Shown: positions 1 through 7,532 of the stretch, piece after piece | How the letters are laid out: the number at the start of each line of letters is the position of its first letter | Position numbering within the stretch: position 1 is the first letter of the stretch | Origin: Lachnospiraceae bacterium G11 | GTDB taxonomy: Bacteria > Bacillota > Clostridia > Lachnospirales > Lachnospiraceae | Reading direction: 5' to 3' | DNA: 64,000 bases | NCBI GenBank assembly: GCA_900103495.1 | Contig: FMWZ01000018.1 | Coordinates: 17,546-81,545, forward strand | Translations under genes and position numbers: made by a program | The notes under the pieces: generated by a model | What the model was told of the DNA's origin: nothing | Seen by the model: only the letters and a program-made list of their open reading frames with translations | The model's database searches: none

Positions 1-1
1 T

Positions 2-430
2 GAGGATACAAGAAGATTCGTACCGGATGAAGTCTTTGAAACATTGGAAGATGCAAAAGAAACGGTGGAGTTTTTGATGTCTCAATATGGTTCTACGGAT
101 GGTCCACTGGTCTATGCAGTGATTCTGAAAGTCGACGATACAAATATAGGGTATGTTCAACTTGTTCCTATCGGAGAAGGCAAGTGGGAAATAGGATATC
201 ATGTGGCAAAAGCATATACTTGCAAGGGCTATGCAACAGAAGCAGTAAAAGCATTTCTTCCGCTTATGGCAAAAAGAGCTGGGATTGAAGAAGTGTATGG
301 CATTCGACTCCTGGAAAATGTTTCTTCAGGACGTGTTTTGGAAAAGTGTGGATTTGAAACCTTCTTTGAAGGAGAAGGAGAATATCACGATGGAGTATAT
401 GAAATAAGTAAAAGTGTTTGGAAACTGTGA
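2..430 (+). CDS. GNAT-family N-acetyltransferase, 5' end cut by the window
   Basis: The reading frame is open from base 2, so the real start lies upstream; about 142 residues are visible. The acetyl-CoA loop is seen as GYHVAKAYTCKGYATEAV (the family's R/Q-x-x-G-x-A/G region), followed by the usual C-terminal NVSSGRVLEKCGF segment, where an Asn and the last strand close the GNAT fold. The family moves an acetyl group from acetyl-CoA to an amine. It resembles the RimJ/RimL-like group that acetylates protein N-termini or small amines, but the substrate cannot be read from the sequence. Nothing in the 119 bases downstream resembles a strong terminator. Confidence 0.85.
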   Translation, partial: EDTRRFVPDEVFETLEDAKETVEFLMSQYGSTDGPLVYAVILKVDDTNIGYVQLVPIGEGKWEIGYHVAKAYTCKGYATEAVKAFLPLMAKRAGIEEVYGIRLLENVSSGRVLEKCGFETFFEGEGEYHDGVYEISKSVWKL

Positions 431-549
431 TAATCCATTATTGATGTGATGCAGTAAGGATTATATTTCAGGATAACCGACTAGGGTGCTTTTTAGTATG
501 GATCAACAGATAATTGAACTGACAGGATAAAGAAAGGAAAGATAAACTC

Positions 550-1764
550 ATGTCAGACAGGAAATACTTACATACGGAAAGGGCGCACTATATGTGTCCG
601 AATATGCACTTTGGGATCATGGTGGTGATCGGTGCTGAGTTTGATGAACGCCGAATCATCGAAGACATAGATGTTCTCAAATCAGTTCATCCGCTTATGA
701 GAAGTCTGATTGCTGAGGAGCAGGAAAGTTCCGGGATATATTATGAGGAGCATTCGGAAATAGAAATCCCGGTAACGATAAAAGAGGCAGATGAAAACTG
801 GCAGACTGATTATGATATGGTATCTTCAGCCGGGTGGAATGTTCAAAAAGAGGCACTACTCAAGGTCTTTGCTTATCCTTCAGAGAGCGGGACGAGAGTC
901 CTGTTTATAGCCCATCATCTTCTTTGTGACGGAAGAGGACTTCTTCAGCTGGTGCAGGAGTTTGCGGATCATTATTCGAATGGAGCCAGACCGGATTTTG
1001 CCGGCGAGAAGCTTATGGAAAGTCTTGATGATCTTCCGGACGGCAGTGATCTTGGTTTTATCAGCAAGGTGCTGATCAGAAATGCTAATAAAATGTGGCG
1101 TAAAGAAAGGCATAGGGTCAGCTACGACGAGTATCTTAAGTTCGAGCATGATTATGATTCAAAACAGAAAATAAAGCGAGAGATAAAGAGTGTTGATGGA
1201 GAAGAACTCGACGATCTTCTTGGTTTATGCAGGGAAAACGGGATATCGCTTAATGACTATCTTGTTGCAAGAATGATGATCGACGAGGGTACGGATAAGG
1301 TAATCATAGCTTCTGATATAAGGAATAAGATCAAAAATTATAAGAAAGGTGCTCTTGGAAACTATGCTACCGCATTCGGAGTGGTGGTTAAGAAGAAAAG
1401 TTCAGAGATCATGGAACTGGCCAAGGCTGTAAATCGTGAAGTCAGAAACATCATAAGTAAGCCTGATAAGGAGATGCTTGTTCTTGCGTGCTATTTCAAT
1501 ATGGATCCGGAGCTTCTCGATTCCGTAGCAATATCGACTCTTGGAAGCTTTGAGAGCAAGGCCGGCAGATTTGTCGGAAGCAGGATGTTCGGCTATGAAA
1601 AGCGTGACGGCCATTGTATCACGAACCTTGGCAGGATAGAGAGCAGCGTTATCAGAGAAGGCGTTTTTATTCCGCCGGCATCTCCCGCAAACATAAAGGC
1701 GTGGGGTGTTCTTACGATAAACAAGAAGATGAGGATCTGCTCGATCCATTCAATGGAAATATGA
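550..1764 (+). CDS. Condensation-domain-like acyltransferase (CAT/BAHD-type fold)
   Basis: A 404-residue protein with a GAAAGGA ribosome site. Residues 122-128 read HHLLCDG, the HHxxxDG catalytic motif of the chloramphenicol acetyltransferase/condensation superfamily, in which the second His activates an acceptor hydroxyl or amine. The N-terminal RAHYMCPNMHFGIMV segment and a DFGxG-like stretch near residue 270 (ALGNYATAFGV) also fit free-standing condensation or alcohol acyltransferase proteins. No adenylation or carrier domain is nearby, so it is probably a stand-alone acyltransferase rather than part of an assembly line. The substrate is unknown. The next gene (SAP protein) starts 33 bases downstream and may be co-transcribed. 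Confidence 0.7.
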   Translation: MSDRKYLHTERAHYMCPNMHFGIMVVIGAEFDERRIIEDIDVLKSVHPLMRSLIAEEQESSGIYYEEHSEIEIPVTIKEADENWQTDYDMVSSAGWNVQKEALLKVFAYPSESGTRVLFIAHHLLCDGRGLLQLVQEFADHYSNGARPDFAGEKLMESLDDLPDGSDLGFISKVLIRNANKMWRKERHRVSYDEYLKFEHDYDSKQKIKREIKSVDGEELDDLLGLCRENGISLNDYLVARMMIDEGTDKVIIASDIRNKIKNYKKGALGNYATAFGVVVKKKSSEIMELAKAVNREVRNIISKPDKEMLVLACYFNMDPELLDSVAISTLGSFESKAGRFVGSRMFGYEKRDGHCITNLGRIESSVIREGVFIPPASPANIKAWGVLTINKKMRICSIHSMEI

Positions 1765-1797
1765 AAAAGATTTAATTGGAAGATATTGGAGGACTGT

Positions 1798-2379
1798 ATG
1801 TCTGAAAGACCTGCTCTAACATTGGGATTAAAGAGACAAGATTTTCTTGAATATTATTACCTTAAGGAAGAACTTGTAAAGTTCTGTCACGATAACGGGT
1901 TGCCTGCTTCCGGCGGAAAACAAGAGCTTACTGAGAGGATTGCATACTATCTTGATACGGGAAAAATCAAGAATTCATCGGGGACAGCATCTACTAAAAG
2001 AAAGACAAAGATAACCACTATAACAGAGACCAGTAAAATTGAAGAGAACATTATTTGTTCGGAGGTTCATAGAGCCTTTTTTAAAAGCAAAATAGGGGAG
2101 TCATTTTCTTTCAATGTAACATTTCAAAAATGGCTCAAAGCGAATGCTGGGAAAACATATGGTAATGCCATTGATGCTTATTATGAAATCAAGAGAACGG
2201 CAAAGCAGGGGCAGACCGTTATTGGAAAGCAGTTTGAGTATAATACCTATATCAGGGATTTCTTTGCAGATAACAAAGGTTCTTCGCTGGATGATGCTAT
2301 AAGATGCTGGAAGTATAAGAAGAGCCTCAAAGGTCAAAACAAATATGAGAGATCTGATCTTAAAGTGTTGGAACAGTAA
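1798..2379 (+). CDS. SAP-domain protein
   Basis: Start chosen at ATG 1798, which has GGAGG at 1788-1792; an upstream in-frame TTG at 1786 overlaps that ribosome site. The product is 193 residues. Residues about 8-50 form a SAP-like helix-loop-helix (LKEELVKFCHDNGLPASGGK, then ELTERIAYYL), a putative DNA/RNA-binding motif. After a basic linker (STKRKTKI) comes a domain rich in aromatic residues (FNVTFQKWLKANAGKTY, then AIDAYYEIK), repeated loosely once more toward the end. I recall such proteins annotated as SAP plus DUF6434, which I cannot verify here. The molecular role is unknown. Confidence 0.7.
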   Translation: MSERPALTLGLKRQDFLEYYYLKEELVKFCHDNGLPASGGKQELTERIAYYLDTGKIKNSSGTASTKRKTKITTITETSKIEENIICSEVHRAFFKSKIGESFSFNVTFQKWLKANAGKTYGNAIDAYYEIKRTAKQGQTVIGKQFEYNTYIRDFFADNKGSSLDDAIRCWKYKKSLKGQNKYERSDLKVLEQ

Positions 2380-2429
2380 ATCGGAATACAATGCCGAATG
2401 ACAAAAAACGGTTTGCTAGGAGTGTTTAC

Positions 2430-2918
2430 ATGTGCGGAATATGTGACAGAATTAAAGAAACAAAAGCTGGTAATAATCCATTTCTTGTAAAAGAACTTGA
2501 AACCGGATACGTGGTAATTGGAGATTATCAGCATTTTAAGGGATATACCCTATTCTTATACAAAGATCATGTTGTCGAGCTGTTTGATCTTGATGAGAAA
2601 ACAAGAGAAAAGCACTTATATGAAATGTCTTTGGTTGCCGAAGCGGTCAAAAATGCTTTCGGGGCTGATAAAATGAATTATGAATGTCTGGGAAACGGAG
2701 AAGGCGGCGCACATATTCACTGGCATCTATTTCCAAGAAGAGATGGCGATATAGAGAATTATGGTAACAATGGTAGAGGACCTGTTTGGTGGTATCCAAG
2801 GGAAGAAATGTATTCGGATAAGAACAGGCCTAGCAACGAAGAACTAGAGAATTTGAAAGCAACGCTTCATAGAGAACTGGACAAATTGTTAAAGGAATTA
2901 TATGAGAACGATATATAA
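2430..2918 (+). CDS. HIT-family hydrolase
   Basis: Start chosen at ATG 2430 because AGGAG lies at 2418-2422 with 7-base spacing; the longer in-frame ATG at 2391 has no such site. The product is 162 residues. It has an N-terminal CGIC pair and the histidine triad HIHWH (residues 95-99) within AHIHWHLFPR. In this family the middle His attacks nucleoside phosphoramidates or dinucleoside polyphosphates. The C-terminal half carries YPREEMYSDKNRP and a helical tail. It overlaps the next gene by 17 bases, so the two are probably translationally coupled. A second HIT protein occurs at 57801-58214. Confidence 0.85.
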   Translation: MCGICDRIKETKAGNNPFLVKELETGYVVIGDYQHFKGYTLFLYKDHVVELFDLDEKTREKHLYEMSLVAEAVKNAFGADKMNYECLGNGEGGAHIHWHLFPRRDGDIENYGNNGRGPVWWYPREEMYSDKNRPSNEELENLKATLHRELDKLLKELYENDI

Positions 2919-3765
2919 ATCAGAAAAAGGAAAAAAAGAAATACTGAATCTATATGACAGTCAGCTCTCAAGGCTTACAACACCATGGAAAGATGTCTAT
3001 GTGGATACTTCCTTCGGAAAGACGCATATTATTGAAACCGGTAATGTGCAAGGGGAACCGCTGCTTTTTTTTCATGGGGGAAATTCCACATCAGCATATA
3101 CGCTTTTGACACTGGATTTTATTATGAATGATTTTCATATTTATGCTGTGGATACGATTGGCCATCCCGGGAAAAGTGCTGAGACATCTTTATCACCTAA
3201 GAATTATGATTATGGTAAATGGGCCGGTGAATTGATTAGTAAGCTTGGATATGAATCCATGTGTCTGTTCGGAGGCTCGTTCGGAGCGGGAATCATAGCA
3301 AAAACAATGTGTGTTGTGCCGGACAAAATAAAAAGAGTCGTAATATATGTTCCTTCAGGAATCAAGAATGCACCGGCCGTGAATAGTTCCAAAATGATGA
3401 TTCCAATGATCCTTTATTGGATCACAGGCAAGGATAAGTGGTTAAAAAAAGTGTTTTTGCCTTTAGCAATTACTGAAGAAAATATCACCGACGATATATT
3501 TGAAACAGCGAGGCTCAGCATTCTTTACTCGAAGGTTAAGACAGGTATGCCAAGTGATGTCGATGCTGAATTGATGAGAAAATGCACAGCACCTACTCTT
3601 GTGATGGCGGCTGAAAAAGATTGCTTATTTCCTGGGAAAGGTGTATTAGAGAGAGCGCAGATAATAATTCCAAATTGCGAGACGTACCTGCTGAAAGGGC
3701 GCGGCCACATGAATTTTCTGACAAATGAAGAAAAGAAAATGATCGTTGATTTCCTATTAGGTTAA
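2902..3765 (+). CDS. Alpha/beta-fold hydrolase
   Basis: A 287-residue soluble protein; AAAGGA precedes ATG 2902. The oxyanion-hole turn is FFHGGNST (residue 57 onward), the nucleophile elbow is GGSFG with Ser126, and the catalytic His sits in GRGHMNF near the C-terminus. The acid is probably the Asp of EKDCLFPG, giving a complete Ser-Asp-His triad. A short helical cap with a hydrophobic stretch (MMIPMILYWITGK) lies between. The family covers esterases, lipases and C-C hydrolases; the substrate is not predictable. It overlaps the HIT gene by 17 bases. Confidence 0.8.
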   Translation: MRTIYKSEKGKKEILNLYDSQLSRLTTPWKDVYVDTSFGKTHIIETGNVQGEPLLFFHGGNSTSAYTLLTLDFIMNDFHIYAVDTIGHPGKSAETSLSPKNYDYGKWAGELISKLGYESMCLFGGSFGAGIIAKTMCVVPDKIKRVVIYVPSGIKNAPAVNSSKMMIPMILYWITGKDKWLKKVFLPLAITEENITDDIFETARLSILYSKVKTGMPSDVDAELMRKCTAPTLVMAAEKDCLFPGKGVLERAQIIIPNCETYLLKGRGHMNFLTNEEKKMIVDFLLG

Positions 3766-3787
3766 ATTTGAAGTTAATCTTCCTATC

Positions 3788-3855
3788 GTGGGTTCAAATG
3801 AACCCACAAAAATGGGTTCATGGGCTCAAAAGTGAATCCACGGAAAGTGAACCCA
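3788..3855. repeat. Cluster of TGGGTTCA inverted/direct repeats
   Basis: A perfect 9-bp inverted repeat with a 2-base centre (GTGGGTTCA at 3788-3796, TGAACCCAC at 3799-3807) is followed by further copies: TGGGTTCA 3813-3820, a degenerate TGGGCTCA 3821-3828, TGAATCCA 3833-3840 and TGAACCCA 3848-3855. That is six copies of one 8-mer in 70 bases. There is no T-run, so the inverted repeat is unlikely to be an intrinsic terminator. It lies between an alpha/beta hydrolase and an LMW phosphatase and could be an operator array or a structured element. Confidence 0.6.
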
Positions 3856-3864
3856 CGGCCAAGC

Positions 3865-3954
3865 TTTGCCACACTTTGCCAGGCTTTGCCATTTGGCCCG
3901 ATTTTCTGTAGAATGACCGGAGCTTCAGCAGCTTGGCAAACCGGCGCAAACCGG
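3865..3954. repeat. 10-bp-phased TTTGCCA / GCAAACCGG repeats
   Basis: TTTGCCA occurs at 3865-3871, 3875-3881 and 3885-3891, spaced exactly 10 bp. The opposite orientation appears at 3933-3940 (TTGGCAAA), and GCAAACCGG is repeated at 3936-3944 and 3946-3954, again with a 10-bp step. This is one helical turn per copy, so the copies would lie on the same face of the DNA. The block ends about 30 bases before the LMW phosphatase start and presumably lies in its upstream region. Confidence 0.55.
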
Positions 3955-3984
3955 AGCAATTTGATGCGGTTTTGGAGGTAAGAA

Positions 3985-4473
3985 ATGCCGATAAAAGTAC
4001 TATTCATCTGCCACGGCAACATCTGCCGTTCTCCCATGGCGGAATATATGTTTAAGGATATGGTTGAGAAGATGGGAGTAGAGGATGATTTCTACATTGC
4101 CTCTGCGGCCACATCCACAGAAGAAATCTGGGGAGGGGTGGGAAACCCGATTTATCCCCCGGCAAAGGCCGAGCTTAGAAGCCATGGAATAGGAAACACC
4201 CCCTATACCGACTTTAGCGGCAAGAGGGCGATTCAGGTTACTAAGAAAGATTATGATAAATATGACTATATTCTTTGTGCTGAAAGTGCCAATATAAGGA
4301 ATACCCTAAGGATAATTGGAGGGGATCCTGATGGAAAGGTGAAGAGGCTTTTGGACTTCTCGGATTATCCAAGAGACATAGCTGATCCCTGGTACACGGG
4401 AGTCTTCGATGTTACCTATAACGACATCGAGGAAGGTTTGAAAGCCTTCCTCGATAAAGTATATTATAAGTAA
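3985..4473 (+). CDS. Low-molecular-weight protein tyrosine phosphatase
   Basis: A 162-residue cytosolic phosphatase. The N-terminal P-loop is CHGNICRS (Cys9, Arg15: CX5R), and the general-acid DP motif appears near the C-terminus as IADPWYTGVF. GGAGG precedes ATG 3985. The family removes phosphate from phosphotyrosine proteins and, in Firmicutes, sometimes phosphoarginine. No partner kinase gene lies next to it; the downstream HD gene is convergent, with stop codons separated by only 2 bases. The upstream region is filled with phased repeats described separately. Confidence 0.92.
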   Translation: MPIKVLFICHGNICRSPMAEYMFKDMVEKMGVEDDFYIASAATSTEEIWGGVGNPIYPPAKAELRSHGIGNTPYTDFSGKRAIQVTKKDYDKYDYILCAESANIRNTLRIIGGDPDGKVKRLLDFSDYPRDIADPWYTGVFDVTYNDIEEGLKAFLDKVYYK

Positions 4474-4475
4474 TA

Positions 4476-5036
4476 CTATTCGCCTTTGATTTTCTTTTCT
4501 GTTTCTTCTCTGACCAAAGCCCTGAAAGCTTTAAGGTAATCAGAGAAAGCAACCTTGTCATCCCCGTAGGTGAGGTTAAGAGTGAATTCCTTACCGATCC
4601 AGGTGGACAAATCCGATTCATTATGGGAGATAACGGCTTCCAGATTATCAAGTGCTTTATAAATGCGTGCTTCTGTGGTTTCCAGAGCATGCATTTCTTT
4701 ATATAAAGAAGCCATCTCTTCACAGTAAGGAGAGGGAAGGGATGAAACCCAATCGTTTAGAAGCTGTTCTTCTGTAGCCTCGTCCTTGTTTGTTTTATCA
4801 AAAGAAGGAATATCTCCGGTAAATATTTCACCAATGTCGTGTATGAGACACATTTTTATAAGCTTAAGCATATCCACTTCCGGGAATTCGTCTCCCAGAA
4901 AATAGGCCATCATAGTCATACGCCATGTATGCTCAGATACACTTTCATGTCTTCCCTGAGGGGTGTAACAATGTCTCGTAACATCCTTCTGCAATCCCAA
5001 TAAATGAACTGTTTCCAAATACTTTTCTATGTTCAT
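4476..5036 (-). CDS. HD-domain phosphohydrolase (YfbR/5'-deoxynucleotidase-like)
   Basis: A 186-residue protein on the minus strand. The HD metal site is seen as the first His in SVSEHTWRMT, the central HD in CLIHDIGEIFTGD and a downstream Asp near LDNLEAV. The layout and length match the YfbR/HDDC2 group, which dephosphorylates deoxynucleoside 5'-monophosphates. GGAGGG precedes the start. A TGnTATAAT extended -10 (revcomp of 5067-5075) sits about 30 bases upstream of the start and is its probable promoter. The gene is divergent from the sulfur operon. Confidence 0.8.
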   Translation of the reverse strand: MNIEKYLETVHLLGLQKDVTRHCYTPQGRHESVSEHTWRMTMMAYFLGDEFPEVDMLKLIKMCLIHDIGEIFTGDIPSFDKTNKDEATEEQLLNDWVSSLPSPYCEEMASLYKEMHALETTEARIYKALDNLEAVISHNESDLSTWIGKEFTLNLTYGDDKVAFSDYLKAFRALVREETEKKIKGE

Positions 5037-5139
5037 GATAACCCTCCATAATCCTTGATACCGATAATTATATCATGCAATTTACAGGCCTAGAAACCTG
5101 TTCAACTGAAAAATAAAAAAAATTTTTTCAAATAACCTA

Positions 5140-5168
5140 TTGACATAGTAGGCGAATGGTGATAGAGT
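5140..5168 (+). promoter_or_regulatory. Promoter of the Cys-leader/mcc-met operon
   Basis: TTGACA at 5140-5145, a 17-base spacer and TAGAGT at 5163-5168. The -35 sits inside an imperfect inverted repeat CCTA...TAGG (5136-5152), which looks like the kind of half-palindrome bound by Rrf2-family regulators (CymR/IscR group). That last point is inference. Confidence 0.65.
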
Positions 5169-5208
5169 AACAACCAAGTTACAAAAACTATTCAAAGGAG
5201 ACACGACA

Positions 5209-5319
5209 ATGTTTAACTTAAGAAACAACAAATTTAATATGTGTATGTGTTGTTGCATGTTAAACTCCCGGGCATCTGGTATGGCTGGTGTATGTTCGTG
5301 TCAACATATGCACATATAA
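5209..5319 (+). CDS. Cysteine/methionine-rich leader peptide (attenuation)
   Basis: A 36-codon ORF with an excellent ribosome site (AAAGGAG at 5194-5200, 8-base spacing). It encodes MFNLRNNKFN, then MCMCCCM, then a tail with two more Cys (CSC). In total 6 of 36 residues are Cys and 6 are Met; four Cys codons lie within five positions (5242, 5248, 5251, 5254). No structural family fits. The position is that of a regulatory leader: promoter upstream, intrinsic terminator downstream, then genes that turn methionine into cysteine. Ribosome stalling at the Cys codons would report low Cys-tRNA. The frame differs from that of the mccB gene. Confidence is high that the ORF exists and moderate on the exact mechanism. 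Confidence 0.8.
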   Translation: MFNLRNNKFNMCMCCCMLNSRASGMAGVCSCQHMHI

Positions 5320-5354
5320 AGCTTAACCAAGAAACGACAGTTAGCCCGGAACCA
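5239..5354 (+). promoter_or_regulatory. Attenuator with mutually exclusive RNA pairings
   Basis: Three competing pairings are visible. (1) The Cys-codon stretch 5239-5252 is complementary to 5302-5315 over 14 of 14 positions (12 Watson-Crick, 2 G-U). (2) CCGGGC 5268-5273 pairs with GCCCGG 5344-5349, helped by CTG 5276-5278 with CAG 5338-5340: a candidate antiterminator that uses the 5' arm of the terminator. (3) The terminator 5345-5371. A ribosome stalled on the Cys codons would block pairing 1 and free 5268-5280 for pairing 2, allowing read-through into mccB. This model is inferred from pairing only. Confidence 0.7.
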
Positions 5355-5380
5355 AACAGAATGGTCCCGGGTTTTTCTTT
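5345..5380 (+). terminator. Intrinsic terminator of the Cys leader
   Basis: CCCGG 5345-5349 pairs with CCGGG 5367-5371 and ACCA 5351-5354 with TGGT 5362-5365, with one A-C mismatch and a 7-base loop. TTTTTCTTT (5372-5380) follows. It lies between the leader peptide and mccB, so it must be conditional for the operon to be expressed. Confidence 0.85.
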
Positions 5381-5408
5381 GCAAAAAATTAGAAAGAGAG
5401 ACAGAAAA

Positions 5409-6560
5409 ATGAGCTTAGCAATCGAATCACTTTTAATCCACGGCGGTAAGGATATGGACGCCACAACCGGAGCGGTAAACATCCCGGTTTACCAGACATC
5501 AACTTACAAACAACAGGAACTTGGAGTTAACTCAGGATGGGAATACTCAAGAACAGGAAATCCCACAAGAGATGCTCTTGAAAAACTTATAGCAGATTTG
5601 GAGGGCGGAAAATATGGACTTGCATTTGCATCAGGACTGGCAGCGATTCACACAGTTCTTTCACTCTTTAAAGCGGGTGATAAGCTGGTTGTTTCAGACA
5701 ACATTTACGGAGGTACATTCAGAGTACTACAAAATGTATTTGAGCCACTCGGAATTTTATATGAAATAGTAGACACAACAAAACCTTCAAATGTCGAGGC
5801 AGCAATCGATGATTCGGTAAAAGCCATATATATCGAAACCCCGGCAAACCCCTTACTCAGTGTCACAGACATAGAAGAGGTTTCAAAGATAGCGAAGAAA
5901 CACAACAAACTTCTGATTGTAGATAATACCTTCTTAACCCCCTACTTACAGCAGCCCTTAAAGCTCGGAGCGGATATCGTAATCCACAGCGGGACAAAGT
6001 ATCTGGGCGGACACAGTGATGTGGTCTCCGGGCTGGTTGTTGTAAACGACAAGGCAATAGCAGACAGGCTTTACTACCTTCAGAATGCAATAGGCGGAAT
6101 CCTTGCTCCATGGGACAGCTTCCTTATGATAAGAGGAATCAAAACACTTGGAGTAAGAATGGACAGGCATCAGGCCAACGCAATAAAGATAGCCAATTGG
6201 CTTAAAGATAGCGGATACGTAAGCAAGGTTTACTATCCGGGCCTTGAGAGCGATCCGGGATATGAAGTTCAGAATAAGCAGGCAAAAGGCCCCGGAGCGA
6301 TGATCTCCTTTGTACTTAAAGAGGAATACGACTACAAGTCATTTTTCAAAAACATAAAGCTTGTTACCCTGGCAGAAAGCCTGGGCGGTGTGGAGTCTCT
6401 GGTATGCCATCCCGCAACCATGACTCACGCAGCAATCCCCAAGGACATCAGAGAAAAGGTTGGAATTGTTGACGAGCTTATAAGACTTTCAGTTGGAATT
6501 GAAAACGTAGACGATTTAATAGAAGACCTGAAAAATGCAATAGAGTCTTCGAAGAAATAA
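5409..6560 (+). CDS. mccB: PLP-dependent cystathionine gamma-lyase (MccB-like)
   Basis: Start placed at ATG 5409 (MSLAIESLLIHGGKD, the normal family start); the open frame extends upstream only because it runs through the attenuator. The product is 383 residues, full length for the Cys/Met-metabolism PLP family. The PLP Lys is K197 in HSGTKYLGGHSD, with the YSRTGNPTRDALE phosphate-binding segment (residues 46-58) and SLGGVESL near the C-terminus. The family includes cystathionine gamma-lyase, beta-lyase and gamma-synthase. Pairing with a MccA-like gene and a methionine importer points to the gamma-lyase step: cystathionine to cysteine, ammonia and 2-oxobutyrate. It is controlled by the upstream Cys-leader attenuator. 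Confidence 0.85.
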   Translation: MSLAIESLLIHGGKDMDATTGAVNIPVYQTSTYKQQELGVNSGWEYSRTGNPTRDALEKLIADLEGGKYGLAFASGLAAIHTVLSLFKAGDKLVVSDNIYGGTFRVLQNVFEPLGILYEIVDTTKPSNVEAAIDDSVKAIYIETPANPLLSVTDIEEVSKIAKKHNKLLIVDNTFLTPYLQQPLKLGADIVIHSGTKYLGGHSDVVSGLVVVNDKAIADRLYYLQNAIGGILAPWDSFLMIRGIKTLGVRMDRHQANAIKIANWLKDSGYVSKVYYPGLESDPGYEVQNKQAKGPGAMISFVLKEEYDYKSFFKNIKLVTLAESLGGVESLVCHPATMTHAAIPKDIREKVGIVDELIRLSVGIENVDDLIEDLKNAIESSKK

Positions 6561-6596
6561 AAGCAAACACAGAATCGGGAAAGGAGCGTGATGGTA

Positions 6597-7511
6597 ATGG
6601 ATGTATATATGGACATCCACGATATGATCGGTAATACGCCGGTTATAAAGCTTAACAATTTGGGAGTAAAAAAAGGAGTAAATATCTACGCTAAACTCGA
6701 ATTGATGAATCCTGCGGGAAGCGTTAAGGACAGAGTTGGAGCGTACATGATAAAGGATGCCGAAGAAAGAGGAATACTTAAGCCCGGCGGAACAATAGTT
6801 GATGCTACCGCAGGAAACACGGGAATAGGTATAGCCCTTGCGGCACTTAACAAAGGATACAGAATTATTTTCACAGTTCCCGAGAAGTTCTCGGTGGAGA
6901 AGCAGAAACTGATGGCGGCTTTGGGAGCTGAAATAGTTCACACCCCCAGGGAAGAAGGAATGCTTGGAGCTGACAGAAAGGCAGACGAAATCATAGCAGG
7001 AATACCCGGGGCAATATCCTTAAAGCAGTTTAACAATCCGGCAAACCCGAGAGCTCATTACGAGACAACGGGTCCCGAGATTTATTCCCAGTTGGATGGT
7101 CAGATAGATTACTTCGTAGCAGGAGCGGGAAGCGGCGGAACCTTCTCCGGAGTTGCCAAGTATCTCAAAGAGCAGAATCCCCAAATACAGGGCATTCTCG
7201 CAGATCCTATAGGCTCAATAATCGGCGGTGGAGAGCATAAGGATTATGACATCGAAGGCATAGGAAATGATTTCATAGCAGAGACTATGGATATCAACCT
7301 GGTGGACAAAGTAATAAAGGTATCTGATACCGAAGCCTTTGAAACAGCAAGACTTCTTGCCAAAAGAGAGGGAATCATTGCAGGTTCTTCTTCCGGAGCA
7401 GCCCTTGCAGCCACATTAAAGCTGGCAGAGCAGATTGAATCCGGAAACATAGTTACCCTATTCCCGGACAGAGGCGACAGATACATAAGCAAAGGCCTTT
7501 TCGATGCATAA
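6597..7511 (+). CDS. mccA: Cysteine-synthase-family cystathionine beta-synthase (MccA-like)
   Basis: Start chosen at ATG 6597 (AAGGAG at 6581-6586, 10-base spacing); ATG 6591 and GTG 6588 are alternatives. The product is 304 residues. It is a fold-type II PLP enzyme: MIGNTPVIKLNNL at the N-terminus, the PLP Lys44 in NPAGSVKDR, the substrate loop TAGNTG and the phosphate loop GSGGTFSG. There are no C-terminal CBS repeats, so it is of the bacterial OASS/MccA type. In Bacillus, MccA joins O-acetylserine (or serine) with homocysteine to make cystathionine, which MccB then cleaves. O-acetylserine sulfhydrylase activity cannot be excluded. It lies 36 bases downstream of mccB. Confidence 0.85.
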   Translation: MDVYMDIHDMIGNTPVIKLNNLGVKKGVNIYAKLELMNPAGSVKDRVGAYMIKDAEERGILKPGGTIVDATAGNTGIGIALAALNKGYRIIFTVPEKFSVEKQKLMAALGAEIVHTPREEGMLGADRKADEIIAGIPGAISLKQFNNPANPRAHYETTGPEIYSQLDGQIDYFVAGAGSGGTFSGVAKYLKEQNPQIQGILADPIGSIIGGGEHKDYDIEGIGNDFIAETMDINLVDKVIKVSDTEAFETARLLAKREGIIAGSSSGAALAATLKLAEQIESGNIVTLFPDRGDRYISKGLFDA

Positions 7512-7532
7512 GGTAAAAGCAGGGACAGAATA

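Noticed and set aside
5241..5408. N-terminal extension of the cystathionine lyase frame
   Set aside because: It runs through the attenuator and terminator in a frame different from the leader peptide, and family members begin at about MSLAIESLL (ATG 5409).
5169..5408. T-box or SAM riboswitch upstream of mccB
   Set aside because: No T-box bulge motif (TGGN with AGGGTGGNACCGCG) and no SAM-box core are present. The Cys-rich leader ORF plus terminator explains the region.
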